A DNA stretch of 64,000 bases, from the NCBI RefSeq assembly GCF_030362855.1, contig NZ_JAUCBP010000012.1:186001-250000 (forward strand), given 5' to 3'. A program made the translations under genes and the position numbers. Below the pieces are notes generated by a model. That model worked only from the letters and a program-made list of their open reading frames with translations. It was not told the DNA's origin and made no database searches. The stretch's first letter is position 1. Each line of letters opens with the position of its first letter. The stretch is from Neoalteromonas arenosi (GTDB lineage: Bacteria; Pseudomonadota; Gammaproteobacteria; Enterobacterales; Alteromonadaceae). Shown one piece after another: positions 16,674 through 24,876 of this stretch.

Positions 16674-17096
16674 ATGGAACAAACACCTATGACATCCAAT
16701 CAACCGTATTTGCTTAAAGCATTTTTTGATTGGATTGTTGATAATGACTTAACGCCGTATATCGTAGTTAATGCCAACCACACAGGTGTTCAAGTTCCTG
16801 TTGATTACGTTAAGGACGGTCAAATTGTCCTTAACGTTTCACCCACTGCTTGTGCGCATTTCCATATGGATTATGACAGCGTCAGTTTTCAGGCTCGATT
16901 TGGTGGTCAACCCCACCGTATTTATATGCCATGTGCAGCAGTTGTTGCCATCTATGCACGTGAAAATGGAGCAGGCACTGTATTCACGCATGATATCGAT
17001 GAAAATCAAGCCAATAGCGGCGTAACAGAAGCCCACCCAGAGCAAGCTAAAAAGCCTGCCAGTAAAGGTCGTCCTTCGTTAAAGGTAGTTAAGTAA
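16674..17096 (+). CDS. sspB: ClpXP adaptor protein SspB
   Basis: Delivers ssrA-tagged and some other substrates to ClpXP. The 140-aa product has the SspB core (PYLLKAFFDWIVDNDLTPYIVV... FQARFGG... VVAIYARENGAGTVF, about residues 10-105), an acidic and Ala/Gln-rich flexible linker, and the C-terminal ClpX-binding tail GRPSLKVVK, which matches the XB motif of E. coli SspB. The start is ATG 16674; a second ATG five codons later is possible. Confidence 0.94.
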   Translation: MEQTPMTSNQPYLLKAFFDWIVDNDLTPYIVVNANHTGVQVPVDYVKDGQIVLNVSPTACAHFHMDYDSVSFQARFGGQPHRIYMPCAAVVAIYARENGAGTVFTHDIDENQANSGVTEAHPEQAKKPASKGRPSLKVVK

Positions 17097-17112
17097 CCAA
17101 CAAGGAAGCAAC

Positions 17113-18261
17113 GTGGTAGCAAAAGGAAGTGCGGATTCATCCTCTGCATTGCGCAAACGCCTCGATAGTATTTTTAGTCACAGTTACACGCTAGCGGTAG
17201 CAGACCCCTTCGCTGCGATTTTAATTTTATATATATTTCGTTCGTCGCTAGATTTGATTGCCGGTGGGATATGGCTCGCATTAATAGTCGCTCTCTCGAT
17301 AGCACGCGTGCGTTTATTTAAAGTCTATAAACGCGTAGCTAAACGCACATCAACTCTAATGAAGTTCCATACTTGGTTTATCGCTTTTTGTATTTTACAA
17401 GGCGCCTTGTACGGCATGGGGTGGGTTTACCTCTTACAACTTAACGACCCTATAGTCTCAGCTATTGTTGCTCTGGGTATCATAGCGATTTCCGCCTTTT
17501 GTGCGGTGGGTTACGCCGCTGATTGGCGGGCTATTATCGCTTTCGTAACCCCCGTTATTTTGCCGGGTTTAATTGGCCTGGTTTGGCTGGGTGCAAATAT
17601 CAACTACGCACTGGCCCTGATGGTGCTGCTGTATAGTATTGTTATGATCAAAACTACGCGACCGGTTAATCGCAGTATCCATGAAGCCTATAATCTGAAT
17701 GAGCAGTTACAGCAGCAAATAGCGATTCGTGAAGAAGCAGAAGCCAAGTTACTTGCGTTGTCACGGCAAGACGGTTTAACCCAGTTAGCCAACAGACGCT
17801 ACTTCGACGAATGTTTGGACATTGAAATGCGTCGTGCAAAACGAGACGCTTCAAGTGTGAGTTTAGTTATTATCGATGTTGATTCATTTAAAACCTATAA
17901 CGATCATTACGGGCATTTGCAGGGCGATGAGTGCCTAGTAAAAGTGGCACATGTACTCGCCAATCACACGCGTCGGGCAGGGGAACTTGCCGCCCGTTTT
18001 GGTGGCGAGGAGTTCGCTTTGATCCTGCCTAATATGTCGGCTGCGGAGGCGCATCGGCGGATTGAAAGCATTAATAATACCCTGCGCGAGTTAGCCATTG
18101 AACATCGAGCATCTCTGGTTGCGGATACATCAATAGTCACTATATCCAGTGGTGTAACTGATATGCTGGCGGCGGACGATTCACTGTCGTTTATCCGCCG
18201 TGCTGATAAAGCTTTATATGCGGCTAAGTCAGCGGGACGCAACCGAGCAATTCGGGTCTAA
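17113..18261 (+). CDS. Membrane-bound diguanylate cyclase (GGDEF)
   Basis: A 382-aa protein with about six N-terminal hydrophobic segments (residues 30-180) followed by a coiled-coil linker (190-215) and a GGDEF domain. The active-site motif is GGEEF at 297-301, a catalytically competent variant, and the Mg-binding Asp lies in LVIIDVDSFK. The allosteric I-site position reads RAGE (288-291) rather than RxxD, so product inhibition by c-di-GMP may be altered. The N-terminal sensor part matches no named domain that I recognise. GTG at 17113 follows AAGGAAG. It lies 16 bases after sspB and converges with mgtE. Confidence 0.87.
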   Translation: MVAKGSADSSSALRKRLDSIFSHSYTLAVADPFAAILILYIFRSSLDLIAGGIWLALIVALSIARVRLFKVYKRVAKRTSTLMKFHTWFIAFCILQGALYGMGWVYLLQLNDPIVSAIVALGIIAISAFCAVGYAADWRAIIAFVTPVILPGLIGLVWLGANINYALALMVLLYSIVMIKTTRPVNRSIHEAYNLNEQLQQQIAIREEAEAKLLALSRQDGLTQLANRRYFDECLDIEMRRAKRDASSVSLVIIDVDSFKTYNDHYGHLQGDECLVKVAHVLANHTRRAGELAARFGGEEFALILPNMSAAEAHRRIESINNTLRELAIEHRASLVADTSIVTISSGVTDMLAADDSLSFIRRADKALYAAKSAGRNRAIRV

Positions 18262-18262
18262 A

Positions 18263-19621
18263 TCAAAGTAAGAACAGTGTTGCGGTGCCCAGAAAGGCAA
18301 ATATACCGACTACATCGGTGATAGTGGTGAGGATGACGCTGCCAGCTAGTGCAGGGTCGATTTTAAGCTTCTTCATGATAATTGGCAGCGTAGCGCCAGA
18401 GAGAGCAGCTGCGATCATGTTCGCCATCATCGCAAAGGCAATAATGATCCCCAATTGATAATCTTGTTTCCACAGTGCAATGACTGCCGCAATCAAAACA
18501 GCCCAAATAACCCCATTCAAAAACCCAATCGCCAACTCTTTGCTGACTAAAGAACGCGAATTCCCCGGATTTACATGCCCCAACGCCATACCGCGAATTA
18601 CCAGCGTCAGAGTTTGATTACCTGCAACTCCGCCCATACTTGGCACGATAGTATTTAGGATCGCCAGTACGGCTAGTTGACTCAACGTGGCTTCGAATAA
18701 ATCACTGACAGCCGCTGCCATTAATGCCGTTAATAAATTAACACCGAGCCAAATAGAACGTCGTCTGGTACTTTGTAATACCGGCGCGAAGGTATCTTCT
18801 TCGTCATCGAGACCCGCCATACTCATCATTGAGTGTTCGGCATCTTCGCGAATAATATCAACGACATCGTCAATGGTAATTCGACCTACGAGGCGATGTT
18901 TATCATCAACAACAGGGGCTGACAGCCAGTTGTAGCGTTCAAATAAACTGGCAACTTCTCCATCGTGCATGTCGACCGGAATAGCCTCAGGCTCATCGTC
19001 CATGATCTCTTCCACCAAAGCCTCAGCAGGTTCTGTTAGCAACCTCGTAACCGGTACTCGACCAATCAGTGTGTCATTGCGATTGACTACATAAAAACTA
19101 TCCGAATCCTCAGGTATCTTGCCTCGCAGACGCAAGTAACGAAGGACTACATCGATAGTTACATCCGAGCGCAGAGTGATGGTATCGGTATTCATAATGA
19201 AACCGGCCGTCTCTTCACCATACGACAATGCCTGTTCGGCTCGCTGACGGTCTTGCGCATCCATTGAGCGCAGCAACGAAGCCAACACTTCTTCTGGGAG
19301 TGAGCTTAGCGTTTCAGCTAAGTCATCGGTATCCATTTGACCCAAAACATCAACTGCATTGGTAGTTGTCATCTGAGTAATAATGCCGTTGCGGACGTCC
19401 TCTGACAGCTCTTCGATTACATCGGAATGGAAATCACTATCGATCAGCTCCCATAATTCATCACGCGTACGTTTCGGGCTGGATTCTAAGACTAGAGCAA
19501 CGTCAGATGCCGGCAGAGTGTGTAGCGTTCGACGCACAGAAACAAAGCGACCTGCAGATAAAGACTGCATGATATCTTTCATTTGTGCACGAGTGCGATT
19601 GGATTCTAGTGCCTCTGCCAT
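18263..19621 (-). CDS. mgtE: Magnesium transporter MgtE
   Basis: A 452-aa Mg2+ channel with the MgtE layout: the cytosolic N domain of short helical repeats (about residues 15-130, e.g. LPASDVALVLESSPKR and LSSLPEEVLASLLRSM), two CBS domains (about 135-255) that sense Mg2+, and a C-terminal five-helix membrane domain starting near residue 285. The membrane part contains the signature PSMGGVAGNQTL and ends in the Asp-containing DPALAGSVILTTITDVVGIF, which lines the pore. Length is normal for the family. Start is ATG 19621. It is a single gene divergent from adhE. Confidence 0.94.
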   Translation of the reverse strand: MAEALESNRTRAQMKDIMQSLSAGRFVSVRRTLHTLPASDVALVLESSPKRTRDELWELIDSDFHSDVIEELSEDVRNGIITQMTTTNAVDVLGQMDTDDLAETLSSLPEEVLASLLRSMDAQDRQRAEQALSYGEETAGFIMNTDTITLRSDVTIDVVLRYLRLRGKIPEDSDSFYVVNRNDTLIGRVPVTRLLTEPAEALVEEIMDDEPEAIPVDMHDGEVASLFERYNWLSAPVVDDKHRLVGRITIDDVVDIIREDAEHSMMSMAGLDDEEDTFAPVLQSTRRRSIWLGVNLLTALMAAAVSDLFEATLSQLAVLAILNTIVPSMGGVAGNQTLTLVIRGMALGHVNPGNSRSLVSKELAIGFLNGVIWAVLIAAVIALWKQDYQLGIIIAFAMMANMIAAALSGATLPIIMKKLKIDPALAGSVILTTITDVVGIFAFLGTATLFLL

Positions 19622-19782
19622 GAGAAACGCTACACGGTTGCGAATATACTCTTATAGAGTACAGCATAATAGCTTGTATTGACTATGGTTTTTCGTGGAT
19701 TCGAGGTGACAATATCGATAAAGGCATTTATGTCTAAGCGCCTGTACTCTCAGTACACCCATTTGCCTGAACTGACTTCTAG

Positions 19783-19796
19783 CTGATTTAGATCAA
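19783..19796 (+). promoter_or_regulatory. FNR/ANR binding site upstream of adhE
   Basis: CTGAT-TTAG-ATCAA matches the FNR consensus TTGAT-N4-ATCAA at 9 of 10 positions. Its centre is 41.5 bases upstream of the start site predicted from the -10 TAAAAT at 19819-19824, which is the exact spacing of a class II FNR-activated promoter. The inferred effect is anaerobic induction of adhE. Confidence 0.75.
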
Positions 19797-19818
19797 AGGG
19801 TATTTATTTAAGTGTTCA

Positions 19819-19824
19819 TAAAAT
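19819..19824 (+). promoter_or_regulatory. -10 element of the adhE promoter
   Basis: TAAAAT matches the -10 consensus at 5 of 6 positions. There is no good -35 element, as expected when an activator is centred at -41.5. Confidence 0.6.
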
Positions 19825-19889
19825 AAATCAATTACCCCGAATCACTGTTTACCCTATTGCGCATTAACTAGTCGAGAGTGTATTTACGA

Positions 19890-22499
19890 ATGACTAATAC
19901 TGAACATGAAAGCACTGACGTCAACATTATCAATGATATTGTTGCGAAGACAAAAGCAGCCCAACAGCAATACGCGACGTTTAGTCAAAAGCAAGTGGAT
20001 GAGATTTTCCGCAGTGCAGCCTTAGCCGCCAATAACGCCAGAATTACACTCGCTAAGTTAGCTGTAGAAGAGACGGGGATGGGCATCATTGAAGATAAAG
20101 CGATTAAAAATCAATTCGCTTCAGAGTATGTATACAACAAATACAAAGACGAAAAGACGTGTGGAGTCTTAAATGAAGATGCGGCTTTCGGTGTTACTAA
20201 AATTGCTGAGCCTATTGGTGTAATTGTCGGTATCGTGCCGACAACCAACCCCACGTCCACGGCAATTTTCAAAGCGCTTCTGGCTCTAAAAACTCGCAAT
20301 GGGATAATTATTTCACCTCATCCACGGGCGCGAAGATGTACCGAAAAGGCCTGTCAAATTGTTTACGAGGCAGCGGTGGCTGCAGGAGCGCCGCCGCATA
20401 TATTGACATGTATTGTGCATCCGTCGATCGAACTGAGCCAGCAAATTATCAAACATCCCGACGTTAATATGATTTTAGCTACTGGAGGACCAAGTATGGT
20501 AAAAGCCGCCTATTCTAGCGGCAAGCCTGCCATCGGCGTTGGTGCAGGGAATACCCCGGTTGTTGTTGATGAGAGTGCTCATGTCAAGCAAGCCGTAAGC
20601 TCTGTCCTTATGAGTAAAACGTTTGATAATGGTGTTATATGCGCATCAGAACAGAGTATTATCGTCGTCAAAGAGATATATGAAAAGGTCAAAAAGGAGT
20701 TTGAACTTCGCGGTGCTTACTTTTTGTCCGCAGAACAAAAGCGGTTGGTGGGTGAAAAAATATTACTCGCTGATGGGATGAATCCTGATACGGTCGGACA
20801 ATCAGCTTCGACTGTAGCTCAATTAAGCGGATTTGAAGTACCCAGTGACGCCAAGGTTCTAATCGCTGAATGTAAAGCGATAGGTTTAGATGAACCCTTT
20901 GCCCATGAAAAGCTGTCGCCAACACTGGCTATGTATTGCGCTCGTGATTTTACCCAAGCTCTGGATTTCGCATCAGATTTAGTTAATTTGGGTGGGATGG
21001 GACATACCTCTGTTCTGTATACAGACCAGTGTCAAAATAAAGAACGGATTAATGCATTTGGCCGACGCTTAAAAACCGCGCGTATTCTTATAAATATGCC
21101 GGCTTCGCAAGGTGCTATCGGTGATCTTTATAATTTCAGGCTAGCGCCTTCACTAACGTTAGGTTGTGGCAGTTGGGGGGGGAACTCTGTTTCTGAAAAC
21201 GTTGGCCCTAAGCACTTGATTAATATCAAAACCGTCGCAGAGCGTCGTGAAAATATGCTTTGGCATCGCATCCCTGAAAAGATTTATTTTCGGCGCGGTT
21301 CAATGGCTGTCGCATTCGAAGAATTGAAAGGTAAAAAGCGCGCCTTAATTGTTACCGATAACTATCTATTTAATCACGGGTATACGGACCGTGTCGGGGA
21401 GGTTTTACATCAATTGGGGATGGAGGTCGACGTTTTCTATGACGTACAAGCCGACCCAACGCTACCAACCGTGCTCAATGGTGTCGAAAAATGTCAGTTG
21501 TTTAAGCCCGATGTGATTATCGCTTTTGGCGGAGGCTCACCAATGGATGCCGCGAAAATTATGTGGGTCATGTACGAGCATCCGGATGTGCGTTTTGAGG
21601 ATTTAGCCATGCGCTTTATGGATATCCGTAAACGGATCTACACCTTTCCGAAGCTAGGTGAAAAAGCGACGTTGGTAGCTATCCCCACAACGTCGGGGAC
21701 AGGCTCGGAGGTTACACCGTTTGCTGTTGTAACCGACCACAAGACAGACATTAAGTATCCGATTGCCGATTACGAACTAACCCCCAATATGGCAATTATT
21801 GATGCAGACTTAGTTATGGATTTACCACTTAAGTTAACGGCTTATGGTGGAATAGACGCACTTGTTCATGGCTTAGAAGCTTATGTGAGTCTTTATGCAA
21901 ATGAATTCACTAATGGTCATGCACTAGAAGCGATCCGCTTACTATTTAAATATTTACCAAGTGCATACAAAAATGGCGCATCAGATCCTAAGGCGCGCGA
22001 AAAAGTACATTATGCCGCGAGTATGGCAGGTATTGCCTTTGCGAATGCATTTTTAGGCGTCTGCCATAGTATGGCTCATAAATTAGGTTCAGCGTTTCAC
22101 TTGGCGCATGGCTTGTCTAACGCATTGCTGATCACGCAAGTGATCCGGTATAACGCAACCGATACTCCAGCGAAGCAGGGGATTTTTCCCCAATATCAAT
22201 ACCCACAAGCAAAGGCCCGTTATGCAAAAATCGCAGACTATTTAGGATTGGGCGGTGAGACTGATGAGGAAAAGGTAGAGTGTTTAATCCGGGCTGTGGA
22301 GAATTTGAAGAGAGAACTAGAACTCCCGACATCGATTCAAAATGCTGGTGTAAATGAAGAGGAATTTATGAGCCGTTTGGATGAGTTGGCTGAAGAGGCT
22401 TTCGATGATCAATGCACGCCGGCTAATCCGCGATACCCATTGGTCGCCGAAATTAAACAGTTGTTTAAACACGCCTTTTATGCAGACAGCAAGGGCTAG
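19890..22499 (+). CDS. adhE: Bifunctional acetaldehyde-CoA/alcohol dehydrogenase AdhE
   Basis: Converts acetyl-CoA to acetaldehyde and then ethanol with two NADH, regenerating NAD+ during fermentation; in E. coli it forms spirosome filaments. The 869-aa product matches E. coli AdhE across both domains. The N-terminal aldehyde dehydrogenase has GVICASEQS with the catalytic Cys near residue 245, and SPTLAMY. The linker has MLWHRIPEKIYFRRGS. The C-terminal Fe-dependent alcohol dehydrogenase has FGGGSPMDAAKIMW, HGLEAYVS and the metal-binding ANAFLGVCHSMAHKLG. I prefer ATG 19890 (GAGAG about 11 bases upstream) to the GTG at 19878. Its presence implies a facultatively fermentative metabolism. Confidence 0.96.
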   Translation: MTNTEHESTDVNIINDIVAKTKAAQQQYATFSQKQVDEIFRSAALAANNARITLAKLAVEETGMGIIEDKAIKNQFASEYVYNKYKDEKTCGVLNEDAAFGVTKIAEPIGVIVGIVPTTNPTSTAIFKALLALKTRNGIIISPHPRARRCTEKACQIVYEAAVAAGAPPHILTCIVHPSIELSQQIIKHPDVNMILATGGPSMVKAAYSSGKPAIGVGAGNTPVVVDESAHVKQAVSSVLMSKTFDNGVICASEQSIIVVKEIYEKVKKEFELRGAYFLSAEQKRLVGEKILLADGMNPDTVGQSASTVAQLSGFEVPSDAKVLIAECKAIGLDEPFAHEKLSPTLAMYCARDFTQALDFASDLVNLGGMGHTSVLYTDQCQNKERINAFGRRLKTARILINMPASQGAIGDLYNFRLAPSLTLGCGSWGGNSVSENVGPKHLINIKTVAERRENMLWHRIPEKIYFRRGSMAVAFEELKGKKRALIVTDNYLFNHGYTDRVGEVLHQLGMEVDVFYDVQADPTLPTVLNGVEKCQLFKPDVIIAFGGGSPMDAAKIMWVMYEHPDVRFEDLAMRFMDIRKRIYTFPKLGEKATLVAIPTTSGTGSEVTPFAVVTDHKTDIKYPIADYELTPNMAIIDADLVMDLPLKLTAYGGIDALVHGLEAYVSLYANEFTNGHALEAIRLLFKYLPSAYKNGASDPKAREKVHYAASMAGIAFANAFLGVCHSMAHKLGSAFHLAHGLSNALLITQVIRYNATDTPAKQGIFPQYQYPQAKARYAKIADYLGLGGETDEEKVECLIRAVENLKRELELPTSIQNAGVNEEEFMSRLDELAEEAFDDQCTPANPRYPLVAEIKQLFKHAFYADSKG

Positions 22500-22601
22500 C
22501 TAAAATGGTAAACCATTCGCAATGGGTTAATTCTTCCACACTTGGCAGTGCGAATTTAGTTGGCTGTTAGCACCTAATCTAAGACAAGTTGACAGCTCCA
22601 T

Positions 22602-22615
22602 TTGATCTGAATCTA
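22602..22615 (+). promoter_or_regulatory. Weak FNR/ANR-like site upstream of glgC
   Basis: TTGAT-CTGA-ATCTA matches the TTGAT-N4-ATCAA consensus at 8 of 10 positions, 80-94 bases before the glgC start. No well-spaced -10 follows, so this is only a candidate. Confidence 0.3.
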
Positions 22616-22695
22616 GTTTTGCAAAGGTTTTGCACCTCTCTTTATGACTCTCTGTTAGGCTGATGATTAGAAACTAATCGTTCGGGGGAATGATT

Positions 22696-23916
22696 ATGTC
22701 ACGTACACTTGCAATGATCTTAGCCGGGGGAGAAGGTAAACGGCTTTATCCGCTCACAAAGTCTCGGAGTAAGCCAGCTGTGCCTTTCGCTGGTAACATG
22801 CGCATTATAGATTTTGCACTGAATAACTTTGTCAATTCAGATTTTCTCAAAATTTATGTGCTAACTCAGTTCAAATCGCAATCATTAAGCATTCATTTGG
22901 GGCAGGCATGGCACTTATCTGGGGTCACAGATAACTTCATTCAAACGGTTCCCGCGCAAATGAGGATGGGCAAACATTGGTATGAGGGAACGGCTGATGC
23001 GATTTATCAAAACAGTAAGTTCATAGGTTTACATCATCCTGATCATGTCTGTGTATTTGGCGGTGACCATGTTTATAAAATGAACGTTAGAGAAATGGTT
23101 GAGTATCATGAGCGTAAACAGTCTGAGTTAACGGTGTGTGCGATTCGAATGCCATTACAACAAGCTAGTCGTTTTGGCGTTATAGAGATAGACGATGACT
23201 ATCGCATGATTGGATTTGTGGAGAAACCCTCGCATCCTAAACCCCTTCCTGACGACCCGACTATGGCATTAGTGTCAATGGGTAACTATGTATTTGAAAC
23301 TGAATTTCTGTATTCGGTATTAGAGGCAGATGCCAAGAATGTTAATTCTGCGCATGATTTTGGCGGCGATGTCATTCCGGCTGTGTTTCCAAAGCATCGA
23401 GTCTTCGTTTACGACTTTTCACAAAACACCATAAAAGGCGAGAAGGATTGCAGTTATTGGCGCGATGTAGGGACACTAGAAACATTTTGGCAATCGCATA
23501 TGGATCTTCTGCACGACAGACCGGGGTTAAATCTGATCAATCCTAAGTGGCCGATGCGCTCATACTATCCCCCCTTACCTGCGGCAAAAGTTTTGAGTGA
23601 TTCACAAGGCAATAATAGTGTTGTCGTTAATTCAATTTTAGCCTCTGGCTGTCAAGTGACTGCTGCAACCCTAGTTGACTGTGTGCTTGGTTTTGGCGTA
23701 CAGGTTGGGGCACATGCAGATATTCGCGCATGCATATTTTTGGGCAAGGCTCATGTTGGGGAAAACTGTCGGCTCAATCGCGTGATTGTTGATAAAAACG
23801 TCTACATTGAAGACGGTATTGAAATCGGTTTTGACCGAGAAGCCGATCTCAAGCGAGGCTTGACAGTCAGTGAAACGGGCATCGTTGTCATTCCAAAGGG
23901 ATATAAGGTTTGCTGA
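22696..23916 (+). CDS. glgC: Glucose-1-phosphate adenylyltransferase GlgC
   Basis: Makes ADP-glucose from ATP and glucose 1-phosphate, the committed step of bacterial glycogen synthesis. The 406-aa product has the nucleotidyltransferase N-terminal domain with LAGGEGKRLYPLTKSRSKPAVPFAGN (about residues 8-33), the GTADAIYQN and FGGDHVYKM blocks, GFVEKP, and the C-terminal left-handed beta-helix (about 300-406). ATG 22696 is preferred to ATG 22690, which sits only one base after the GGGGG ribosome-binding site. No glgA, glgB or glgP is nearby in this window, so the rest of the pathway must be elsewhere. Confidence 0.93.
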   Translation: MSRTLAMILAGGEGKRLYPLTKSRSKPAVPFAGNMRIIDFALNNFVNSDFLKIYVLTQFKSQSLSIHLGQAWHLSGVTDNFIQTVPAQMRMGKHWYEGTADAIYQNSKFIGLHHPDHVCVFGGDHVYKMNVREMVEYHERKQSELTVCAIRMPLQQASRFGVIEIDDDYRMIGFVEKPSHPKPLPDDPTMALVSMGNYVFETEFLYSVLEADAKNVNSAHDFGGDVIPAVFPKHRVFVYDFSQNTIKGEKDCSYWRDVGTLETFWQSHMDLLHDRPGLNLINPKWPMRSYYPPLPAAKVLSDSQGNNSVVVNSILASGCQVTAATLVDCVLGFGVQVGAHADIRACIFLGKAHVGENCRLNRVIVDKNVYIEDGIEIGFDREADLKRGLTVSETGIVVIPKGYKVC

Positions 23917-24132
23917 TGGGGACGTCTATTTCTCGACTCGCCACTCTAAACTTTTTCGGCGCAAGTTCAGCCAGCGACGATTTAGATTAGAGTACAGATT
24001 CAATGGTCGAAACTGATGCCAATGAGTTACTGATCGACTAGCGGGGGCCGATTGGGTCTTCAATTGTGTGCAGTTGGCATACTGCACCTCTTTAACTATT
24101 GTTTAGACAATAAATAGTTTAAGGGGATTCAC

Positions 24133-24831
24133 ATGAATGCAGTTGAACAGCGCAAGGAGGCAACGTTTTTCTTTGCCACAGCAGTTAGCTATGCAGTACT
24201 CGTCGTAGCAGGGTTTGTATTATTTATACTGACTGGCCAATCCAGTTTCGCTGCACCGTGGTGGGTGCACCTCCACGCAATCACTTTTATGGCATGGCTA
24301 GCACTTTACTGCTGTCAAACCTATTTTATTTTTTCAGATAGACGCAGTAATCATCGAGTGTTGGGGCGAATTGGCGCTGTGCTAGCCCTCTGGTTGTTAG
24401 TCAGTGGCGCTGTGTTTTTGCCTTACAATGTAATAGTTGGGCGGACGCCACCTTTTTTTACACCGGCATTTTTCTTGGCGCTGGATTGGTTGAACCTGCT
24501 CGTCTTTGGCTTCCTTATCTGTGTCGGATTGATAATGCGCCACAAAACGGAGTGGCATCGCCGTTTAATGTTTGCCGCAACACTTTCAATAGGAACTCCT
24601 GGGATAGGGCGGATAGCACTCGTTCTAGAAATAGAGGCCGCGATAATTGTCTCTCTGGTAATGCTGCTATTCTTGGTAGGGGGGATGTTATTTGATTGGC
24701 TGAACAAAAAACGTTTTTATCCTGCATACCTTGTCGGGTTAATACCTATCATGGCGATGGGACCTTTGACAGAAGTCGTAGCGAAAACCGCTTTAATGTC
24801 AGATATAGTCGCATGGTTACAACAATACTAA
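24133..24831 (+). CDS. Multi-pass membrane protein, DUF2306-like
   Basis: A 232-aa inner-membrane protein with about seven hydrophobic helices. Histidines occur where DUF2306-type proteins have them: HLHAITFMAW in helix 2, the cytosolic SNHRVLGRIG loop, and HKTEWHRRLMFAA before helix 5. The H-x-x-L-G-R pattern in particular resembles DUF2306 and related putative haem- or quinone-linked membrane proteins, but assignment is by pattern only. AAGGGG precedes ATG 24133 by about 8 bases. It stands alone, 215 bases from glgC, and converges with ntrC. Confidence 0.6.
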   Translation: MNAVEQRKEATFFFATAVSYAVLVVAGFVLFILTGQSSFAAPWWVHLHAITFMAWLALYCCQTYFIFSDRRSNHRVLGRIGAVLALWLLVSGAVFLPYNVIVGRTPPFFTPAFFLALDWLNLLVFGFLICVGLIMRHKTEWHRRLMFAATLSIGTPGIGRIALVLEIEAAIIVSLVMLLFLVGGMLFDWLNKKRFYPAYLVGLIPIMAMGPLTEVVAKTALMSDIVAWLQQY

Positions 24832-24876
24832 CCGCGTGGAATGTGATGTTCCGCGTTAACCTGGCTCGATTAACGA

